From Pseudomonadota bacterium (GTDB taxonomy: Bacteria; Pseudomonadota; Gammaproteobacteria; Burkholderiales; Ferrovaceae): a DNA stretch of 64,000 bases. This document shows positions 19,272 to 31,972 of the stretch, one piece after another (within the stretch, counting starts at the first letter, position 1; every line of letters starts with the position of its first letter). The position numbers and the translations under genes are program-made. A model generated the notes under the pieces. The model did no database searches. It had not been told where the DNA came from and saw only the letters and a list, made by a program, of their open reading frames with translations. Location: NCBI GenBank assembly GCA_021805725.1, contig JAJZEH010000080.1:1-64000 (forward strand), in the 5' to 3' direction.

Positions 19272-20435
19272 TCAGGGCAGCCCAAGCATGGCGCATGCCG
19301 GGGTGGAGGTCTGTCCCCTTCCCAGCACCAGCACCTTGAACAACTCTCCCATTTCTGCAGGACTGAGCAGCTTCTGAACCGCACTAACCGCAGGCAGATA
19401 ACGGGCTTCATCGGTCGCGGGAATGGCGCCCAGCACATCCAGCAGCCCCGTGTCCACAAGCCAGCGGGCCAGGGTGCCATAGTCCTCGAGGGCAAGGCCG
19501 TAGTGCAGGGCCGCACGCGCCACCGCGCTAAAGTCCACATGGGCCGTGATGTCCTGCAGTCCGGGCCAGACGAAAGGATCACCGTGCGCATGGTGACGAA
19601 TGTGGCACATCAGCGTCCCTTCTTGCCGCTGCGGATGGTAGTACTCGCGCGCCGGAAAACCGTAATCGATGAAATATGCCCGGCCCGCCTTCAAGGTGCG
19701 CGCGAGGTTGGCCATCAGCGCCACGGCTTCCGGGCAGATTTCCGTATCGTAGGGTACGGGCAGCCCGTCCGTGGCGGGCAACATGGTGGCAAGGCGCTCG
19801 TTGGCAAGCGCACGCTCCCGCCAGACCCAATCCTCGCCCGCCAGCGCCACCCCAATTTCCACCCAGCCCCCGTCGCGCCAACCCACCCGATGCACCGGCA
19901 GCGCGTCGAGCACTTCATTGGCCAACAGCACCCCCGTGAGCGTTTCTGGCCAGGCACTGCACCAGTCCACGCGCTCGCGCAGGGATACGGGCAGGGTGGA
20001 GAGCAGGGCATCCTGCCGCTCGCGCAGGTCGGCACTGACTTCCAGGATGAGGTAACGCTCCGGCAATGTCCCGCGCGCCTCCAGGGCCAGCAACACATCG
20101 CGTGCCAGGCGCCCGCTGCCCGCCCCCAGTTCCAGCACCACGGGGTGCTCGCTGCTCAACTCGTCCAGGGTGGCGGACACCGCATGTGCCCAAGTTTGCC
20201 CAAACATCGGCGTCATTTCCGGGGCGGTGACAAAATCTCCGGCGCTGCCCAGCTTGATGGAACCCGCACTGTAATACCCAAGACCCGGGGCATACAGGGC
20301 AAGCGCCATGAAACGCGAAAAGTCGATCCAGCCCCCCGACTGCCGGATCACCCGGTTGATCTCGTTTCGCAGGCGCGCGCTATGGGCCAGTGCTTCCGGC
20401 TCAGGTTGCAGGGGGTGCGGTAGAATGGGCGGCAT
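19272..20435 (-). CDS. SAM-dependent methyltransferase, MidA/NDUFAF7-like (PF02636)
   Basis: A 387-aa protein with an N-terminal helical part ([24 protein letters not shown]), [14 protein letters not shown], and the SAM-binding motif [15 protein letters not shown] near residues 101-115, then [11 protein letters not shown]. In eukaryotes the family methylates an arginine in a complex I subunit; the bacterial substrate is not known. It is divergent from ttcA with only 27 bases between the starts, so the two promoters must overlap neighbouring sequence. Confidence 0.85.
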   Translation of the reverse strand: MPPILPHPLQPEPEALAHSARLRNEINRVIRQSGGWIDFSRFMALALYAPGLGYYSAGSIKLGSAGDFVTAPEMTPMFGQTWAHAVSATLDELSSEHPVVLELGAGSGRLARDVLLALEARGTLPERYLILEVSADLRERQDALLSTLPVSLRERVDWCSAWPETLTGVLLANEVLDALPVHRVGWRDGGWVEIGVALAGEDWVWRERALANERLATMLPATDGLPVPYDTEICPEAVALMANLARTLKAGRAYFIDYGFPAREYYHPQRQEGTLMCHIRHHAHGDPFVWPGLQDITAHVDFSAVARAALHYGLALEDYGTLARWLVDTGLLDVLGAIPATDEARYLPAVSAVQKLLSPAEMGELFKVLVLGRGQTSTPACAMLGLP

Positions 20436-20462
20436 CTCGTCAGCTTTGCATCAAAAGGTCAC

Positions 20463-21392
20463 ATGTTAACGGTTGAACGCCCCCCCTCGGCAACATTTAT
20501 CCGGCTTCAGGAACGGCTGCGCGGCGCCGTGGGCCGCGCCATCAGCGATTACCAGATGATCGAGGCTGGCGACACCGTCATGGTGTGCCTGAGCGGCGGC
20601 AAGGATTCGCACGCCCTCCTGTCCATTCTGATGGACCTGCAGCGCCGCGCGCCAGTGTCCTTTCGCCTGATTGCAGTCAATCTCGACCAGAAGCAGCCCG
20701 GCTTTCCCGCCGACGTGCTGCCCGCCTATCTGAAGTCCCTCGGAGTGGAGTACCACATCATCGAGGCTGATACCTACTCGATCGTGCGCGAAAAGATCCC
20801 GCAGGGCAAAACCACCTGCTCGCTCTGCTCGCGCCTGCGCCGCGGCGTGCTCTACCGCACCGCCAAGGCCCTGGGCGCCAACAAGATCGCCCTGGGTCAC
20901 CATAGGGACGACATCATTGAAACGATGTTTCTCAACATGTTCTATGGCGGCCGTCTGAAGGCCATGCCGCCCAAGCTGGTGACGGATGACGGCCATCACA
21001 TCGTGATCCGTCCGCTGGCCTACTGTACCGAAAAAGACCTGGCCACCTACGCGCGACACATGGCGTTTCCCATCATCCCGTGCGACCTGTGTGGCTCGCA
21101 GGACAATCTCAAGCGCGCTGCCATCAAGGAATGGCTCAAGCAGCAGGACCGCGAATTCCCGGGGCGTGTGGACAACGTCTTTCTGGCCCTGCAATCCGTC
21201 ACGCCTTCGCATCTTGCCGACACTTCACTGTTTGACTTCGCCCACCTCAAACCCAGTCATCAGGCCAACCCCGAGGGCGACACCCTGTTCGACCCTGAAG
21301 CTCTGGAACGCGGCGCCCTGCGCCTGTCCTCCATGGAAGGTTCGCGCATCCGTTTCGTGAAGGCCGGAAACTCTGATAAAATAAAAAATTGA
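20463..21392 (+). CDS. ttcA: tRNA 2-thiocytidine synthase TtcA
   Basis: Thiolates C32 of certain tRNAs, using ATP and a [4Fe-4S] cluster. The 309-aa protein has the PP-loop SGGKDS at 44-49, the CSLC motif with Cys119 and Cys122, and a third cysteine region CDLC at 207-210, corresponding to the cluster ligands of E. coli TtcA. The GHHRDD segment near 146-150 is also typical. It reads toward the aminotransferase gene 19 bases downstream and may be cotranscribed with it. Confidence 0.96.
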   Translation: MLTVERPPSATFIRLQERLRGAVGRAISDYQMIEAGDTVMVCLSGGKDSHALLSILMDLQRRAPVSFRLIAVNLDQKQPGFPADVLPAYLKSLGVEYHIIEADTYSIVREKIPQGKTTCSLCSRLRRGVLYRTAKALGANKIALGHHRDDIIETMFLNMFYGGRLKAMPPKLVTDDGHHIVIRPLAYCTEKDLATYARHMAFPIIPCDLCGSQDNLKRAAIKEWLKQQDREFPGRVDNVFLALQSVTPSHLADTSLFDFAHLKPSHQANPEGDTLFDPEALERGALRLSSMEGSRIRFVKAGNSDKIKN

Positions 21393-21411
21393 TTTAGGGA
21401 AAACGATCATC

Positions 21412-22659
21412 ATGAACCCCACGATTAAACACCTGCCCCCCAAGAAGATTAATTCCTTCTACCCGCCCCAGCGCACCCTGATGGGACCGGGCCCCTCCGA
21501 GATCACGCCGCGCGTGCTGGCCGCCATGTCGCTGCCCTGCATCGGCTACCTCGACCCGGTGTTCGTGGACATGATGGACGAACTCAAAACCCTGTTGCGC
21601 TATGTTTTTCAAACGGACAACCAGCTCACCTTCCCGGCCTCCGGCCCGGGCTCAGTGGGCATGGAAATGTGCTTCGTCAACATGGTCAACGAGGGCGACA
21701 AGGTCATCGTCTGCCGTAATGGCGTGTTTGGCGGGCGCATGATCGAAAACGTCGAACGCTGCGGCGGCAAGGCCGTGGTCATCGAAGACACCTGGGGCGA
21801 CCCCGTGGACCCCAACAAGCTGGAAGAAACCCTCAAGCAGCACCCCGACACCAAGGTGGTGGCCTTCGTCCTGGCCGAAACCTCCACCGGTTGCATGTCC
21901 GATGCCAAGACCCTGGTGGAAATTGCCCACCGGCATGGCGCGCTCACCATCGTGGATGCGGTCACGCAACTTGCGGGCACCCCGCTTTTCGTGGACGAGT
22001 GGGGCATCGATGCCGTGTATTCTGGAAGCCAGAAATGCCTCTCCTGCACCCCTGGACTTGCCCCGGTGTCCTTCAGCGATCGCGTGGTGGCCCTGGTGCG
22101 TAACCGCAAGGAACGCTGTCACAGCTGGTTCATGGACCTTGACCTGGTGCTGGGCTATTGGGGCAACACCAATCGCACCTACCACCATACGGCACCCATC
22201 AATGGGTTGTATGCGTTGCACGAGGCCTTGTTGCAGGTGCGCGAGGAAGGACTGGAGAACTCCTGGGCACGCCATACCCGCCATTACCTGGCGCTGAAGG
22301 CCGGCCTGGAGGCCATGGGTCTGGAATACCTGGTGAAGGAAGAGTATCGCCTGCCGCAACTCAATGCGGTCAAGGTGCCCGAAGGCGTCGACGAGGCCCG
22401 CGTACGCAAGGCGTTGCTGGAAGAATTCAATCTGGAAATTGGCGCGGGGTTGGGACCACTGGCTGGCAAGATATGGCGCTTCGGCCTGATGGGCTATTCG
22501 GCCAAATCAGAAAACGTCATGCTGTGCCTGTCTGCATTGGGCTCCGTGCTGATGGACCTGGGCTACCCCGTCAAGCTGGGTTACGCCGAGGCCGCGGCGC
22601 ACCAGTCCTACGCCGAACAGCATGCCAGGGCCGCTGAGCAGAAAATCAAAGCGGCCTGA
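21412..22659 (+). CDS. Class V aminotransferase, serine/alanine-glyoxylate type
   Basis: A PLP enzyme of 415 aa with the class V features: MGPGPSE near 24-30, SGPGSVGMEM near 77-86, Asp182 in TIVDAVT and the Schiff-base Lys208 in SGSQKCL. Closest recognisable roles are serine-glyoxylate, alanine-glyoxylate or serine-pyruvate transamination. Sequence alone does not settle the substrate. Next to metF, ahcY and metK, a glyoxylate-to-glycine or serine-cycle role feeding one-carbon units is plausible. Its stop abuts the stop of convergent metF with no spacer. Confidence 0.85.
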   Translation: MNPTIKHLPPKKINSFYPPQRTLMGPGPSEITPRVLAAMSLPCIGYLDPVFVDMMDELKTLLRYVFQTDNQLTFPASGPGSVGMEMCFVNMVNEGDKVIVCRNGVFGGRMIENVERCGGKAVVIEDTWGDPVDPNKLEETLKQHPDTKVVAFVLAETSTGCMSDAKTLVEIAHRHGALTIVDAVTQLAGTPLFVDEWGIDAVYSGSQKCLSCTPGLAPVSFSDRVVALVRNRKERCHSWFMDLDLVLGYWGNTNRTYHHTAPINGLYALHEALLQVREEGLENSWARHTRHYLALKAGLEAMGLEYLVKEEYRLPQLNAVKVPEGVDEARVRKALLEEFNLEIGAGLGPLAGKIWRFGLMGYSAKSENVMLCLSALGSVLMDLGYPVKLGYAEAAAHQSYAEQHARAAEQKIKAA

Positions 22660-26015
<3,356 letters not shown>

Positions 26016-26056
26016 GGCGAACCCCGCCCTTTTTCATGAAAAACAACGAACTGTGG

Positions 26057-26062
26057 ATTATA
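26057..26062 (-). promoter_or_regulatory. Candidate -10 element of metK
   Basis: TATAAT on the minus strand lies 42 bases upstream of the metK ATG. I saw no good -35 hexamer. The short leader leaves no room for a SAM riboswitch of the known large classes. Confidence 0.4.
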
Positions 26063-26081
26063 ACAGCGATTCCCTCCTGAA

Positions 26082-26960
26082 ATGATGCTGCGCCTCTCCC
26101 TCGCCCTGCTGTGGTTGTTGCACTGGCTTCCCCTGCCCGCTCTCGCCACCCTGGGGGACCTTCTCGGAGCGCTGGCCTACCGCCTTGCAGCCGAGCGTCG
26201 GCGCGTCACGCTGATCAATCTGGCCCTGTGTTTTCCGCATTGGTCTGACGCCCGGCGTGCTGCCGTGGCCCGCGCCCATTTCCAGGCTTTCATGACCAGC
26301 ATCCTGGCACAGGGGGTGGGTTGGTATGCATCGCTCGCACACTTGCGGCGCATCGTGCACTTTGAGGGGATGGCGCATTTGCAGGCCGCCTTGGCCGAGG
26401 GTCCGGTGATTCTCATGACCCCCCATTTTTTTGGCATCGATACCGCCGGCATCTGCCTGTCCGCCGACGTGGACATGATCTCCTTTCATACACGACACAA
26501 GAACATCCGCATCGACGAGTTGATTCAGCGACGGCGACGACGCTGGAATCGCGGCGTGATCTTTTCCCGACAGGACGGCATCCGCACAGTGCTGCGCGCT
26601 CTCAAACCGGGCTGGGCCCTGTATTACCTGCCCGACCAGGATTACGGTTCGAAGGATTCGATCTTCGTGGATTTTTTTGGCGTCAAAACCGCCACCATCC
26701 CCGCCATGTCCCGTCTAGCGCGCCTGGCCCACGCGCAGGTGGTGCCCTGCGTGATCGAGCAGGACTTTCACCACAACCGGTGCGTGGTGCGATTCCATCC
26801 GTCCTGGAAGGATTTCCCCGGTACCGATGAAGTGGCCGACGCATTGCGCATGAACCAGTTCATCGAAGCACGCATTCTGGAACAGCCTGCCAACTACCTG
26901 TGGAGCCACAAGCGTTTTAAAACACGCCCGCCCGGCGAGCGTTCGCCCTATGAGCGCTGA
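26082..26960 (+). CDS. Lipid A biosynthesis acyltransferase (LpxL/HtrB family)
   Basis: Inner-membrane enzyme transferring a secondary acyl chain to lipid A. The 292-aa protein has an N-terminal hydrophobic segment (about 3-32) and the HX4D catalytic motif at His115 and Asp120 in TPHFFGID, then YLPDQDYG and a later NRCVVRF strand. Whether it acts as LpxL or LpxM cannot be told from sequence. It is separated by 76 bases from dapF, on the same strand. Confidence 0.9.
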   Translation: MMLRLSLALLWLLHWLPLPALATLGDLLGALAYRLAAERRRVTLINLALCFPHWSDARRAAVARAHFQAFMTSILAQGVGWYASLAHLRRIVHFEGMAHLQAALAEGPVILMTPHFFGIDTAGICLSADVDMISFHTRHKNIRIDELIQRRRRRWNRGVIFSRQDGIRTVLRALKPGWALYYLPDQDYGSKDSIFVDFFGVKTATIPAMSRLARLAHAQVVPCVIEQDFHHNRCVVRFHPSWKDFPGTDEVADALRMNQFIEARILEQPANYLWSHKRFKTRPPGERSPYER

Positions 26961-27036
26961 CCCGCGGACAATCTCCTGCGCACAATTCCAAAACGCGATA
27001 GGATGCCTTTCATGACGCAACTCATGGCCTGAACGG

Positions 27037-27891
27037 ATGCAACTCCCCTTTACCAAAATGCAGGGACTGGGCAACGACTTTGTGGTTCTGGATGCCACCA
27101 CTGTGCCCCTGCTGCTGTCTCCCGGCCAGGTTCGCTGGATCGCCGATCGCCATTTTGGCGTGGGCTGCGATCAGGTCCTGATCGTGGAGTCCGCGCACGA
27201 CCCCGCCAACGATTTCCGCTACCGCATCCTCAATGCCGACGGCAGCGAAGTGGAAAATTGTGGAAATGGCGCCCGTTGCTTCGTGCGCTTCGTTCGCGAG
27301 CGGGGGCTCACCCAGAAAGACGAGATCCGGGTGGAAACACTGGGTGGCGTGATTGCCCCGCGCCTTGATGCTGACGGCCGGATCACGGTCAACATGGGAG
27401 AACCCGTTTTCGAACCGTCGCGCATTCCATTCATTGCCGCGGCCCAGGCACCGACCTATCCGCTCACCATCGGTGCCACGACCCACGAATTCAGCGTCCT
27501 TTCCATGGGCAACCCGCACGCCGTGCAACAGGTACCCTCCGTGACCACGGCGCCGGTGGCTGACGAGGGTCCGCTGATCGAACACCATCCCGCCTTTCCC
27601 CAACGCGTCAATGCGGGTTTCATGGAAGTGGTGAACCGTGCCCATGTCCGCCTGCGCGTCTTTGAACGCGGTGCCGGTGAAACCCTGGCCTGCGGCACGG
27701 GCGCCTGCGCCGCCGTGGTAGCGGGCATCACGCGCCACCTGCTGGACCACACGGTCACGGTCACGACCCGCGGCGGAGATCTCTCAATTACCTGGCAGGG
27801 CCCTGGCCATCCCGTGTGGATGACGGGCGATGCCGTCTCCGTATTTACAGGCGAACTCCGCCTTCCCGAATGCTCAGAGGTCACGGCATGA
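27037..27891 (+). CDS. dapF: Diaminopimelate epimerase
   Basis: Epimerises LL- to meso-diaminopimelate for peptidoglycan and lysine. The 284-aa protein has both catalytic cysteines: Cys75 in ENCGNGARC and Cys219 in ACGTGAC. It starts [13 protein letters not shown], as in E. coli DapF. Its stop overlaps the DUF484 start (ATGA). The dapF-DUF484-xerC order is conserved with E. coli. Confidence 0.97.
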   Translation: MQLPFTKMQGLGNDFVVLDATTVPLLLSPGQVRWIADRHFGVGCDQVLIVESAHDPANDFRYRILNADGSEVENCGNGARCFVRFVRERGLTQKDEIRVETLGGVIAPRLDADGRITVNMGEPVFEPSRIPFIAAAQAPTYPLTIGATTHEFSVLSMGNPHAVQQVPSVTTAPVADEGPLIEHHPAFPQRVNAGFMEVVNRAHVRLRVFERGAGETLACGTGACAAVVAGITRHLLDHTVTVTTRGGDLSITWQGPGHPVWMTGDAVSVFTGELRLPECSEVTA

Positions 27892-28547
27892 ATTTGGATG
27901 CAGATTCCGTTGCAACCTGGCTCAGGCAGCACCCCGAATTTTTTGAGTCGCACAGCGCGCTCCTCGCCGACATCAACCTGCCTCATCCCCACGGCACCCA
28001 CGCCGTCTCCTTGAGCGAACGCCAGATGCAGGCCATGCGCGACAAAAACCGCGCGCTGGAGGCACGCATGAGCGAATTGATCGGCTATGCCGGGGCCAAT
28101 GACACCACCAGCGGCAAGGTGCATCGCCTTGCGGTCAGCCTGATTGGTGCGCGTTCGATGTCCACCGTGCTGGACATCGTGCACCACCAGCTAAAGGATG
28201 ATTTTGCCGTGCCTCGCAGCGCCATTCGTTTATGGGGGCTCAAAGAGGATGACGAGCGCACCGAGTTTGCGCCGGTTCAGGGCGAACTGCGGGAATTCGT
28301 GTCGCACATGGAAGCCCCGCATTGCGGTCACCATGCCGTGTACGAAACCAGCCGCTGGTTTGAAGAGGAGGCCCCCAACCTGCGCTCCTTTGCCATGATG
28401 CCCCTGCGCGACAGCGTCACCTTTGGCGTCCTGTTGCTGGCCTCGCCTGACGAAAATCGCTTTTATCCGGACATGGGAACCTTCTATCTCAACCGGATTG
28501 CCGATCTGGTGGGCGCTGCGCTGCGATCCCAGACCCATGGCCCCTGA
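27888..28547 (+). CDS. DUF484 (YigA-like) GAF-fold protein
   Basis: A 219-aa protein of the DUF484 family, starting at the ATG 27888 that overlaps dapF by four bases. It begins with [26 protein letters not shown], then a coiled-coil stretch ([21 protein letters not shown]), then a GAF-like domain to the end. Function is unknown; the constant position between dapF and xerC suggests envelope or chromosome maintenance. It overlaps xerC by 11 bases. Confidence 0.88.
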   Translation: MNLDADSVATWLRQHPEFFESHSALLADINLPHPHGTHAVSLSERQMQAMRDKNRALEARMSELIGYAGANDTTSGKVHRLAVSLIGARSMSTVLDIVHHQLKDDFAVPRSAIRLWGLKEDDERTEFAPVQGELREFVSHMEAPHCGHHAVYETSRWFEEEAPNLRSFAMMPLRDSVTFGVLLLASPDENRFYPDMGTFYLNRIADLVGAALRSQTHGP

Positions 28548-29421
28548 GCAGCTGCGCACAGCCTATCTGTCCCACCTGAGGGTGGAACGTCGCCTGTCGG
28601 CGCACACCGAAAAAAGTTATGGGCGCGACCTCGATCTCCTGCTGCAGCTTGCGAAAACCCAGAACCTCGGGGCCCTGAGCCCCCACGACATCCGGCGCTA
28701 CATCTCCACTTTACACGCGCGAGGCCTGTCAGGACGCAGCCTGGGTCGTGCCCTGTCCGCCTGGCGCGGCTTTTTCAATTACCTGGCGCGGGATCACGGC
28801 TTTCGGCATAACCCTTGCGCCGACGTGCGCCCCCCCAAGTCTCCCAAAAAACTGCCGCACGCGCTCACCCCGGACGCCGCAGCACAGCTCATGCAGCCTG
28901 CTGGCGACGATTTTCTGGCACTGCGCGACCATGCCCTGCTGGAGTTGTTTTACTCGTCGGGACTGCGCCTGTCCGAACTTGCGGGACTGAACGTGACCGA
29001 CGTCAACCGCGCCGACCACTCGGTGGTCGTCACCGGGAAGGGGGCCAAGACCCGCCTCATCCCGGTGGGCCAGAAGGCGCTGGAAGCGCTGGAGCGCTGG
29101 CTGGCGTGCCGGACAGCCGCGGCGGGCAACCATCCAGCCCTGTTTGTCACGCAAGCCGGAAAACGACTGAGCGGGCGTAGCATCGAGGCCCGCGTGGGCC
29201 TGCGCGCGCGTCAACTGGGGCTGGCGGACTCCGTGCATCCGCACGTCCTGCGCCATTCCTTTGCTTCCCACGTGCTGCAATCCAGCGGCGACCTGCGCGC
29301 CGTGCAGGACATGCTGGGACATGCCAGCATCACCTCCACCCAGGTCTACACCCACCTGGATTTTCAGCACCTGGCCAAGATCTACGATGCGGCCCATCCC
29401 CGCGCGCGCCGCAAGGGTTAG
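28537..29421 (+). CDS. xerC: Tyrosine recombinase XerC
   Basis: Acts with XerD at dif to resolve chromosome dimers. From the ATG at 28537 it is 294 aa. All catalytic residues are present: Arg144, Lys168, His236, Arg239, His262 and Tyr271, each four positions before the E. coli XerC residues. The N-terminal SAM-like domain covers about 1-105. The longer upstream frame lies inside the DUF484 gene and was rejected. Its last bases overlap the convergent TonB-receptor gene. Confidence 0.97.
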   Translation: MAPEQLRTAYLSHLRVERRLSAHTEKSYGRDLDLLLQLAKTQNLGALSPHDIRRYISTLHARGLSGRSLGRALSAWRGFFNYLARDHGFRHNPCADVRPPKSPKKLPHALTPDAAAQLMQPAGDDFLALRDHALLELFYSSGLRLSELAGLNVTDVNRADHSVVVTGKGAKTRLIPVGQKALEALERWLACRTAAAGNHPALFVTQAGKRLSGRSIEARVGLRARQLGLADSVHPHVLRHSFASHVLQSSGDLRAVQDMLGHASITSTQVYTHLDFQHLAKIYDAAHPRARRKG

Positions 29422-31559
29422 AAGAAGCGGGTCACGCCCACGATGACCGTGCGCCGCAACCCGTACTGTGGCGCTCCCACGCCGATGCCCGTGCCGTCGC
29501 GCAGCTCATAGCTGCGATCAAAGACATTGAGCAGGGTGAGCCGCCCTTCCAGGTCCCCCCACTCGCCTGCCTTGAACAGGTGGGTTGCGGCCGTGTTCAC
29601 CGTCACATAAGCCGGCATGGTGCCGGTGTTGGCAAAGCCGTTGCGCATGCCGCTGCCAAACAACGCATCAGCGCTGAGATTGGCCCAGTCGGTGCGATAG
29701 CCCATGCTTCCCGAAAGGGTGTAGCGCTGGTCGTGATCCAGGTACACCCAGTGGTTGTTGATGTAGTTGAGCACCGCGGGGGTAAAGTTGAACTGCCCCG
29801 ACTCGATGCCACGACCCTGCGCCCGCCCCACGGCCGCATTGAGCGTGCCCGTCCAGCGCTCCCGGTGCCAGGTGCCGGAGAGTTCCAGGCCATAGACGCG
29901 GCCTTCCTGGTAGTTGAAGTCTGAAAACACCAGCGCGTTGCCAAACTGCCCTTCGTCGAGCAGATGCTGCACCTTGCGGTAATAGCCATCCACGCTCAGG
30001 GTGAACTGATCGGACCACAGGTGCGAGAGCCCCATGTCCAGGTAATCCGAGCTCTCCGACCTTACCGGGGTGTCGGTCGTCACCTGCGAGGCATTGGTGG
30101 TATTGGTAAACAGCCCCACCGTGCGCGTATTGATGAGCCCCGCGGCGGGGGGTGTGAAGTAACTGCCGAAGCCCGCATGCACCCGGGTGGCGGGCGTCAT
30201 GTCCACCACCAGGCTGACGCGCGGACTGACCTGGTGCTCGTTGATCAGCATCGCATTCTGGTCGTAGCGCAGCCCATAATTGAGCGTTGACGAAGGGCTG
30301 AGCTTCCACTCGTCCTGCAAAGAGACCCCCCAGAAGTGACTGATGCCACCCGTGTTGTCGATGATGCCCGTGGGAGCCGTGGACGCCACACCCGTATCGC
30401 TCAGCTGGTTGCCTGTACAGACGGAGGAGGGGCCCAGACAATAGACCTGCGACTGGTTGTTGGTCAGATAGCGCTCCTGTTGCACCATCAGTCCGGCATG
30501 CAACCGGTGCCCCTCGCGCCAGTCCATCCCCGTATCGGTCTGCAGTCCCTGCGCTTCATTGCGCCGGATGACGTCGTTGCTGACGCCGCTGTAGAACAGA
30601 TCTCCCAGGGCGGCATCGGGGGTGTAATGCACTTCCGAGAGTCGGTGGTATACGGATACCTGGGTGTCCGTCCCGACATTGCCATGGGACTGGTAGCTCG
30701 CCACCTCGAACTGATTATGCTCGGATTGCGTGGCATTCAGCGCCAGGGGTGCGGGTGTGGGCGTCAGTGTGGAACTGCAGCATTGCGGCGAGAGCCCTGG
30801 ATTGTCGGGAATCTGGAACAGGTTTTGTGATTGCCCGAAGGTCAGGCTCAACCGGTCCTGCGGGGTGATGTCGTAGGCAAGAAATCCAAAGCCTTTTCCC
30901 TGCCGGGTCTGATCGTGGTACGCGTTGAGGCTATTGGTCGGATTGTCGATGCCCTGCTGCGAGGTCATCAGCGATCCGGTGAGCGTGTAGCTGAATTTTC
31001 CCACCGAGCCATTGGCGATCCCTCCCGTTTCGCCATAGTTGCGACTGCCACCCTGCACCGAAATTTCCCCGCCGGGCTCCGAACCCGGGCCCCGCGTTTG
31101 GATGTCCACGATGCCGGCAGTACGGTAGCCGTATTGGGCCGGCAAAACGCCGGTCATGACGGTGAGCTTGTCGGCGATGCGGGTGTCCAGCATCTGACCA
31201 AACCCGCTCAGGGCCTCCGGAATCATGACGCCGTTGATCCGGTATTGCAGGTTGCCATGGTCACCGCGCACATGCACCTGGCCAAAGCCGTCCTGCACGA
31301 TGCCCGGCGCCTGCAACAGCACCTGATTCAGTGGCGTGGCGTTGCCCTGGGGTAGATGGGCAATATCCGCATCCGAAAACTGGTACTGGGTGCTACCCGA
31401 ATCGGCTGACTCGCCGCGCGCGCCGTCGATTTTTTTTGAAGTGATGGTGATGGTCTGGGCCTGTCCGACGGGCTCATCGGATTCGGCCAGGGCCGTGAGG
31501 GCCGTGAGGGCCAGCGTCAGGGCGAATGCCGTGCGTGATGATGCGGTGATGCATGCCAT
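29418..31559 (-). CDS. TonB-dependent outer membrane receptor
   Basis: A 713-aa outer-membrane gated channel. The start at 31559 has GAGG upstream and gives a signal peptide ending near LTALA. A plug domain (about 45-160) contains VHVRGDHGNLQYRINGV. The rest is a 22-strand barrel ending in TRFF with a terminal Phe. The substrate is not evident. Cysteines CC near 271 and two more near 375-383 might pair in an extracellular loop. It is last in the run MFS-MATE-small protein-receptor, 48 bases after the small gene. Confidence 0.9.
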   Translation of the reverse strand: MACITASSRTAFALTLALTALTALAESDEPVGQAQTITITSKKIDGARGESADSGSTQYQFSDADIAHLPQGNATPLNQVLLQAPGIVQDGFGQVHVRGDHGNLQYRINGVMIPEALSGFGQMLDTRIADKLTVMTGVLPAQYGYRTAGIVDIQTRGPGSEPGGEISVQGGSRNYGETGGIANGSVGKFSYTLTGSLMTSQQGIDNPTNSLNAYHDQTRQGKGFGFLAYDITPQDRLSLTFGQSQNLFQIPDNPGLSPQCCSSTLTPTPAPLALNATQSEHNQFEVASYQSHGNVGTDTQVSVYHRLSEVHYTPDAALGDLFYSGVSNDVIRRNEAQGLQTDTGMDWREGHRLHAGLMVQQERYLTNNQSQVYCLGPSSVCTGNQLSDTGVASTAPTGIIDNTGGISHFWGVSLQDEWKLSPSSTLNYGLRYDQNAMLINEHQVSPRVSLVVDMTPATRVHAGFGSYFTPPAAGLINTRTVGLFTNTTNASQVTTDTPVRSESSDYLDMGLSHLWSDQFTLSVDGYYRKVQHLLDEGQFGNALVFSDFNYQEGRVYGLELSGTWHRERWTGTLNAAVGRAQGRGIESGQFNFTPAVLNYINNHWVYLDHDQRYTLSGSMGYRTDWANLSADALFGSGMRNGFANTGTMPAYVTVNTAATHLFKAGEWGDLEGRLTLLNVFDRSYELRDGTGIGVGAPQYGLRRTVIVGVTRFF

Positions 31560-31607
31560 GAAAAACACCTCGAAACGAAATGGGGGAGCGCAGGCTCCCA
31601 TGATCGG

Positions 31608-31970
31608 TCAAACCAGACGAGGTGAGGCGGGTGGGGCGCGGGACTGGAATCCCATCGGCTCCCGGGAAACGTTGTGGGGCACCCCGGGCAAAACGAGGAA
31701 AGGGGTGGGTCGGGGCGGTTCGCTGGCGAGGATCGCCGAGGTCCCGGCAAAACTGGCCAGCGTGAGTGCATCGAAGAGCTGGCAGTTGTGGTCGTCATGG
31801 GCCCAGGGCGTTCCTGGGTCCGCATTCTGGAAAAGCTGGGCCAACCGATCGCCGTGGGCCACGCGGTGCGTCAAGCCGGCGATCTGCGCGCCCAGAAGGC
31901 AGGCCAGGGCAAGCGCCATCCATAAATGGCCCCAGGCGGTCTGTCTTCGAAATCGATTTAATAGCCCCAT
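31608..31970 (-). CDS. Small single-span protein with a His/Asp/Cys cluster
   Basis: A 120-aa protein that I do not recognise with certainty. The ATG at 31970 sits two bases after the MATE stop. It has one hydrophobic segment (about 15-33) that could be a signal anchor, His35 and His39, and a cluster His58-Asp59-Asp60-His61-x-Cys63 followed by QLFDALT. Small proteins with HxC and LFD motifs occur beside metal-related TonB receptors in betaproteobacteria, so a periplasmic metal-binding role is a guess. The C-terminal third is Pro-rich and poorly structured. Confidence 0.6.
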   Translation of the reverse strand: MGLLNRFRRQTAWGHLWMALALACLLGAQIAGLTHRVAHGDRLAQLFQNADPGTPWAHDDHNCQLFDALTLASFAGTSAILASEPPRPTPFLVLPGVPHNVSREPMGFQSRAPPASPRLV

Positions 31971-31972
31971 GT

